Part shown: positions 63,361 through 64,000 of the stretch, one piece after another
Position numbering within the stretch: the first letter of the stretch is position 1
Layout of the letters: each line of letters opens with the position of its first letter
DNA from: Rebecca billardiae RCC1528
Lineage: Eukaryota > Haptophyta
Length of the DNA: 64,000 nucleotides
Assembly: GCA_965240325.2 (NCBI GenBank)
Contig: OZ251234.1
Coordinates: forward strand, 1,426,001 to 1,490,000
Direction: 5' to 3'
Made by a program: the position numbers and the translations under genes
The notes under the pieces: generated by a model
Told to the model about the DNA's origin: nothing
The model's database searches: none
The model's input: only the letters and a program-made list of their open reading frames with translations

Positions 63361-64000
63361 GGATGTACCATGGTACACTTTGGTACATAATTGGTACACT
63401 ATTGGTACACTATTGGTACATGTAAAGATGTACCAAGTGTACCAATAGTGTACCAATAGTGTACCAAAGTGTACCAACGCATCCTGACAATGTACCAAAT
63501 GTCATTGGGTGTACCATGGTACATTTTGGTACATCCACATAGCACATGTTGGTACATTACCTGATGTACCAACTCCTCCCAAATGTACCAACTCGTCCGA
63601 AGAATGTACCAATGTGTCCCAACCGGATGTACCAAATGTACCATGATACCATGTGTACCAACCGTCCCCCAATGTACCATCAAATATCAATGTACCAACT
63701 TTTCATGAATGTACCAATAGTGTACCATCATCGGCGATTCAGAGCTGGTACACTTTCCTGGGTGTACCTGGTACACCCAGAATCCCTGGTACATCGGGGG
63801 TTCAGTAGATGGTACACTCGTGCCGGAGTTGAGTACACTTTTGGTACACCCTGCTGGGCCGAGTTGGTACATTCAGCGGAAATTTGGTACACTTGGTACA
63901 TTTTCAGGACGAGTTGGTACACTGTTGGTACACCCTGGACCAAGTTGGTACATTTCGCGGAAATTTGGTACACTTGGTACATTTTCAGGACGAGTTGGTA
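63361..64000. repeat. Dense TGGTAC/GTACCA array
   Basis: About 40 copies of the hexamer TGGTAC or its complement GTACCA occur in 640 bp, spaced irregularly (often 9-15 bp). Orientation changes in blocks: mostly TGGTAC to 63420, GTACCA from 63430 to 63730, then TGGTAC to the end. At the right edge an 81-bp unit (GCGGAAATTTGGTACACTTG...) repeats at 63876 and 63957. The array runs out of the window. No transcription unit is evident. Confidence 0.85.

Noticed and set aside
63399-63982. Repetitive Tyr/Gln/Val and Trp/Tyr/His frames in the TGGTAC array
   Set aside because: Direct by-products of a hexamer repeat read in frame; no start context, and the frame changes between blocks.
63361-64000. CRISPR-like or telomeric array
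   Set aside because: Repeat unit and spacing are irregular, orientation switches and no telomere motif is present; the genome is eukaryotic.

Overview
The window looks like nuclear DNA of a unicellular, probably algal, eukaryote with an extremely GC-rich genome. Coding regions are strongly GC-biased at third positions and short AT-rich stretches sit between genes. Eukaryote-only genes settle the domain of life: NEMF/Rqc2, MESD, NELF-B, CAF-1 p60, prolyl 4-hydroxylase with a ShK tail, and a THAP-like finger. GT/AG introns of about 90-215 bp interrupt at least eight genes. One helicase begins with a signal-peptide-like leader followed by a basic Ala/Arg-rich stretch, which fits a secondary-plastid transit sequence. 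A haptophyte (pavlovophyte or prymnesiophyte) is my best guess; this is inference, with no marker gene to prove it.

Layout. 1-10.5 kb: a left-truncated DAHP synthase homologue, MESD, NEMF, a family II pyrophosphatase, a Golgi-type glycosyltransferase and a COPI-associated-like membrane protein. 10.5-14.1 kb: repeat-rich DNA with a possibly decayed coiled-coil gene and a 482-bp MITE-like element. 14.1-28.2 kb: two sulfotransferase-like genes, a THAP-exonuclease fusion, NELF-B, two glycosyltransferases and a short-chain dehydrogenase, with two more inverted-repeat elements at 17.4-18.4 kb. 28.2-37.5 kb: an (AT)n tract and one very large receptor-like membrane protein. 38-57 kb: a SET methyltransferase, prolyl 4-hydroxylase, DEAD-box helicase, O-fucosyltransferase-like protein, CAF-1 p60, a second GT77-like enzyme, an esterase, an orphan and a zinc-finger factor. 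57.4-61.5 kb: a nest of three inverted-repeat elements, one with a 7-bp target duplication. 61.5-64 kb: a secreted orphan, a methyltransferase fragment and a dense TGGTAC/GTACCA array.

Themes. Many genes are arranged head to head with only 30-240 bp between start codons, suggesting shared promoters. A large share encode secretory-pathway functions (chaperoning, glycosylation, sulfation, proline hydroxylation, a giant surface protein). A second group is nuclear (NELF-B, CAF-1 p60, SET, zinc fingers, THAP-exonuclease). Reconstructed introns show an unusual 5' splice-site consensus, GTGCG, and one probable GC-AG intron. Spliced models below were assembled by eye from reading-frame continuity and family conservation.
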